DNA of 23,807 nt from Oscillibacter sp. (lineage in GTDB: Bacteria; Bacillota; Clostridia; Oscillospirales; Oscillospiraceae): positions 43,183 through 66,989 of the forward strand of contig DPPB01000042.1 of the NCBI GenBank assembly GCA_003539495.1, written 5' to 3'. The first letter of the stretch is position 1; the number at the start of each line of letters is the position of its first letter. Under the pieces are notes generated by a model, which worked only from the letters and a program-made list of their open reading frames with translations, made no database searches and was not told where the DNA came from. The translations under genes were made by a program, and so were the position numbers. This document shows, piece after piece, positions 21,915 to 23,807 of the stretch.

Positions 21915-22943
21915 TCACCAGAGGCCCATCACATGCTGCATCAGCAGACTAACGGCGGTGATGCCCAGCCAGCAGCACAGGCCCAGCAGTAAGGGCTTGC
22001 CGCCGTTTTTTACCAGCTTGATGAGATTACTGTTTAGTCCGATGGCCGCCATGGCCATGACAATGAAAAACTTACTCAGCTCCTTCAGCGGCTTAAATAC
22101 CGCCGCAGGTGCGACAAAGGAGGTGCAGAGCGTGGTGACCACCGATGCGCAGACAAACCACAGGATGAACATAGGAAAAGCATTTTTCAGGCGAAAACCG
22201 CCCTTCGCATTTCCGGCCTTCTTCGCCTGCATCAGCGACAGAACCAGGGTGATGGGGATGATGGCCAGGGTGCGGGTGAGCTTTACGGTCACGGCTTTAT
22301 CCAGCGTCTGGCTGCCCAGGCCCCACATGCTGTCCCAGGTGGAGGCCGCCGCCGTAACGGAGGAGGTGTCGTTCACCGCCGTACCGGCGAAGATGCCAAA
22401 GGCCTCGCCAGAGGTGGTATCAAAGCCGACGGCCTGACCCAGCAGGGGAAACAGCAGCGCCGCCAGCACATTGAAGAAGAAGATGACCGAGATGGCCTGG
22501 GCTACCTTCTCGTCATCCGCATGGATCACCGGCGCCGTGGCGGCGATGGCGCTGCCACCGCAGATGGAGGAGCCCACGCCAATGAGCGTGCTGATATCGC
22601 CGTCGATGTGCAGCAGCTTATGCATCACAAAGGCCACCAGCAGCGACGTGGTGATGGTGCAGATGATAATAGGCAGGGACTGTTTTCCGGTTTGCAGCAC
22701 CACGTTCAGGTTCAGCCCAAAGCCCAGCAGCACCACGGCAGCCTGCAGGATCTTCTTGGAGGTGAAGCCGATGCCCGGCTTACAGACCGTTCCCGGTTTC
22801 CACAGTAAGGCAATGATCATTCCCAGGAGGATGGAGAAAACCGGCCCGCCAATGACCGGCACCAGCTTGCCCAGCAGCCATGACGGAATGGCAATGGAAA
22901 GACACACGGCAATTCCCGGCAGATTTTTCTTGATGGTTTGCAT
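21915..22943 (-). CDS. YeiH/UPF0324 family putative sulfate exporter
   Basis: This 342-residue membrane protein has about 10 helices. It shows the family's conserved stretches: GGPVFSILLGMIIALLW, LQAAVVLLGFGLNL, TLIGVGSSICGGSAIAA, GIFAGTAVNDTSSVTAAA and a C-terminal FFIVMAMAAIGLNSNL. The family (PF03601) is annotated as a putative sulfate exporter on limited evidence, with relatives near taurine/sulfonate genes. Transport of sulfite or sulfate is therefore only suggested. GGAG lies nine bases upstream of the start. The broken unknown gene stops 18 bp upstream, and the ribosome binding site directly follows its stop codon, so the two would share a transcript. Confidence 0.9.
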   Translation of the reverse strand: MQTIKKNLPGIAVCLSIAIPSWLLGKLVPVIGGPVFSILLGMIIALLWKPGTVCKPGIGFTSKKILQAAVVLLGFGLNLNVVLQTGKQSLPIIICTITTSLLVAFVMHKLLHIDGDISTLIGVGSSICGGSAIAATAPVIHADDEKVAQAISVIFFFNVLAALLFPLLGQAVGFDTTSGEAFGIFAGTAVNDTSSVTAAASTWDSMWGLGSQTLDKAVTVKLTRTLAIIPITLVLSLMQAKKAGNAKGGFRLKNAFPMFILWFVCASVVTTLCTSFVAPAAVFKPLKELSKFFIVMAMAAIGLNSNLIKLVKNGGKPLLLGLCCWLGITAVSLLMQHVMGLW

Positions 22944-22961
22944 GATGAATAGCTCCTTTTT

Positions 22962-23275
22962 TCAGCGATGGTCACATTTTTGCCACCGGATCACGGGCAT
23001 TTCGCCCTCGTCCTTATAAAGCGCGCCCACTGGCAGATGCTCTGCAAAATCGCCGCCATGGGCGTGCCCTTTTCCGTCAGGGATTATTTCAATCGTGGGC
23101 GAATCTCATCGTAGGCTCCGCGCTCCACAATACTGCCGGCGATGAAGCCCTTCCATGTAGAGGCCCAAGCTGCATCGGTGATGTTGCCCATCTCTCGGCG
23201 CAGCTCTCTATTTCGCAGCGTACCTAAGGCGGCCGGCACACAGGTACTTCCGTCATATGACGGCGGCGCCTGCAT
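22962..23275 (-). pseudogene. Unrecognised short gene split by a one-base frameshift upstream of the yeiH-like gene
   Basis: The first frame (23275 down to 23084) reads ...ERGAYDEIRPRLK then stops. One base away, a second frame continues without a start of its own: PTIEIIPDGKGHAHGG, LPVGALYKDEGEMPVIRW, ending QKCDHR and TGA at 22962-22964. Adding one C in the CCC run (GGG at 23097-23099 on the plus strand) joins them as DEIRPTIEI in a single protein of about 104 residues. The total of 314 bases is one short of 105 codons, as a single deletion predicts. I do not recognise the family. It could be a true pseudogene, a programmed shift or a sequencing error. A promoter (23284-23312) sits immediately upstream and yeiH follows. 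Confidence 0.6.
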
Positions 23276-23283
23276 TTTCTTTT

Positions 23284-23312
23284 ATTATACTGCGGTATGG
23301 TGACGCCTGCAA
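23284..23312 (-). promoter_or_regulatory. Promoter for the broken gene and the yeiH-like gene
   Basis: On the minus strand, TTGCAG (23307-23312), 17 bp, then TATAAT (23284-23289). The implied start is near 23277, almost at the ATG at 23275. Confidence 0.6.
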
Positions 23313-23329
23313 GTAACTATAATTTTTAT

Positions 23330-23353
23330 AAGCGGGTGCAAAAGCACCCGCTT
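23330..23353 (-). terminator. Possible terminator after the NifX-like gene
   Basis: AAGCGGGTGC (23330-23339) pairs perfectly with GCACCCGCTT (23344-23353), with a 4-base loop. On the minus strand it is followed by ATAAAAATTAT rather than a clean T-run, so termination is uncertain. It lies about 58 bp past the NifX-like stop. Confidence 0.45.
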
Positions 23354-23411
23354 ACAGCTTTGCGGAGGATATGGGACGTTTATGGGTGGCTATTAAACGA
23401 ATGGGCGTTTC

Positions 23412-23807
23412 TTAATGGCAGCCATGCTTACCGCAGCCGTGGTCACCGCAGGTGTGACCAGCTTCGCCGTGCTCATGGTCGTGGTGGTCGCAGTGAACAT
23501 TGGGATTATAGCCCAGATTTCCGCTGAGCAATGCGTTCACCGCTGCGTCAGCGTCTCCGCTGACACCGCCGTAGAGCTTGATACCCGCTTCGGCCAGAGC
23601 TGCCTGCGCACCGCCGCCGATGCCGCCGCAGATCAACGCATCCACGCCGTGCTGCATCAGAAAGCCCGCCAAGGCACCGTGGCCGCTGCCGTTGGTATCA
23701 ACGACTTCCGTATGAACGATCTTGCCGTCCGCAGCTTCATAAAGCTTAAACTGCTCGGTGTGGCCGAAATGCTGGAAAACCTGCCCGTTTTCATAGGTAA
23801 CTGCAAT
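23412..23807 (-). CDS. NifX/NifB-type iron-molybdenum cluster-binding protein with His/Cys tail (5' end cut off)
   Basis: The reading frame is open to the window edge; 131 residues are visible and probably only the first one or two are missing. The N-terminal IAVTYENGQVFQHFGHTEQFKLYE and the central HGVDALICGGIGGGAQAALAEAGIKLYGG fit the dinitrogenase iron-molybdenum cofactor domain (PF02579). GDADAAVNALLSG completes it. Members bind or carry Fe-S/Mo clusters and are common in anaerobes that do not fix nitrogen. The last 27 residues hold nine His and four Cys (HDHEHG, HGCGKHGCH), an added metal-binding tail. A shorter start inside the frame (TTG at the codon before AGFLMQ) would cut the domain and is rejected. 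No nif gene is adjacent within the window. Confidence 0.88.
   Translation of the reverse strand: MAVTYENGQVFQHFGHTEQFKLYEAADGKIVHTEVVDTNGSGHGALAGFLMQHGVDALICGGIGGGAQAALAEAGIKLYGGVSGDADAAVNALLSGNLGYNPNVHCDHHDHEHGEAGHTCGDHGCGKHGCH

Overview
The window looks like chromosomal DNA of a GC-rich, anaerobic, spore-forming Firmicute, most likely a member of the Clostridia in the Oscillospiraceae (Oscillibacter/Flavonifractor-like). The main evidence is the gene block spoVB-like/yabM, mazG/yabN, hup, yabO/rqcP, yabP, yabQ, divIC, yabR on the minus strand. This is the Bacillus/Clostridium sporulation and division neighbourhood, here with hup inserted. Rho-independent terminators, strong AGGAGG ribosome binding sites and a CxxxCxxC radical-SAM HemZ fit the same assignment. 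The genus is an inference.

Layout. Positions 1-57 are the tail of a SEC-C motif protein, probably SecA. From 162 to 5375 a plus-strand run carries pgeF, a family-5 solute-binding lipoprotein, a MurE-like ligase of the streptococcal/lysine type, thyA and folA. A 363-bp convergent gap (5376-5738) holds several hairpins and two terminators, one facing each way. From 17613 down to 5739 the minus strand is one long co-directional run: recJ, relA, dtd, an MBL hydrolase, hemZ, a SpoVB-like flippase, mazG, hup, rqcP, yabP, yabQ, divIC, yabR. It has a clear sigma-A-type promoter before recJ, a strong terminator after hup, and a 342-bp gap between relA and dtd filled with two alternating families of palindromic repeats. 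At 18.6-18.8 kb a DapF-fold, CntK-like racemase (minus) and a beta-CASP RNase-like protein (plus) are divergently transcribed, each from a recognisable promoter. A TrmA/RlmD-family 23S rRNA methyltransferase follows the beta-CASP gene and ends at a strong terminator. The right end (all minus) has a YeiH-type exporter, a short unrecognised gene broken by a one-base frameshift just upstream of it, and a NifX-type cofactor-binding protein with a His/Cys-rich tail that runs off the window.

Themes. The genes are mostly housekeeping: cell-wall precursor synthesis and editing (pgeF, MurE-like), thymidylate and folate metabolism (thyA-folA), stringent response and repair (relA, recJ), proofreading and ribosome rescue (dtd, rqcP), and sporulation/division. 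No CRISPR array, phage, insertion sequence, tRNA or rRNA was seen. I found no obviously new multi-gene system. The observations most worth a second look are the DDPD-type MurE paralogue next to pgeF, the orphan CntK-like racemase, the A-B-A-B palindromic repeat array with a third A copy 13 kb away, the structured folA 3' region, and the frameshifted unknown gene upstream of yeiH.
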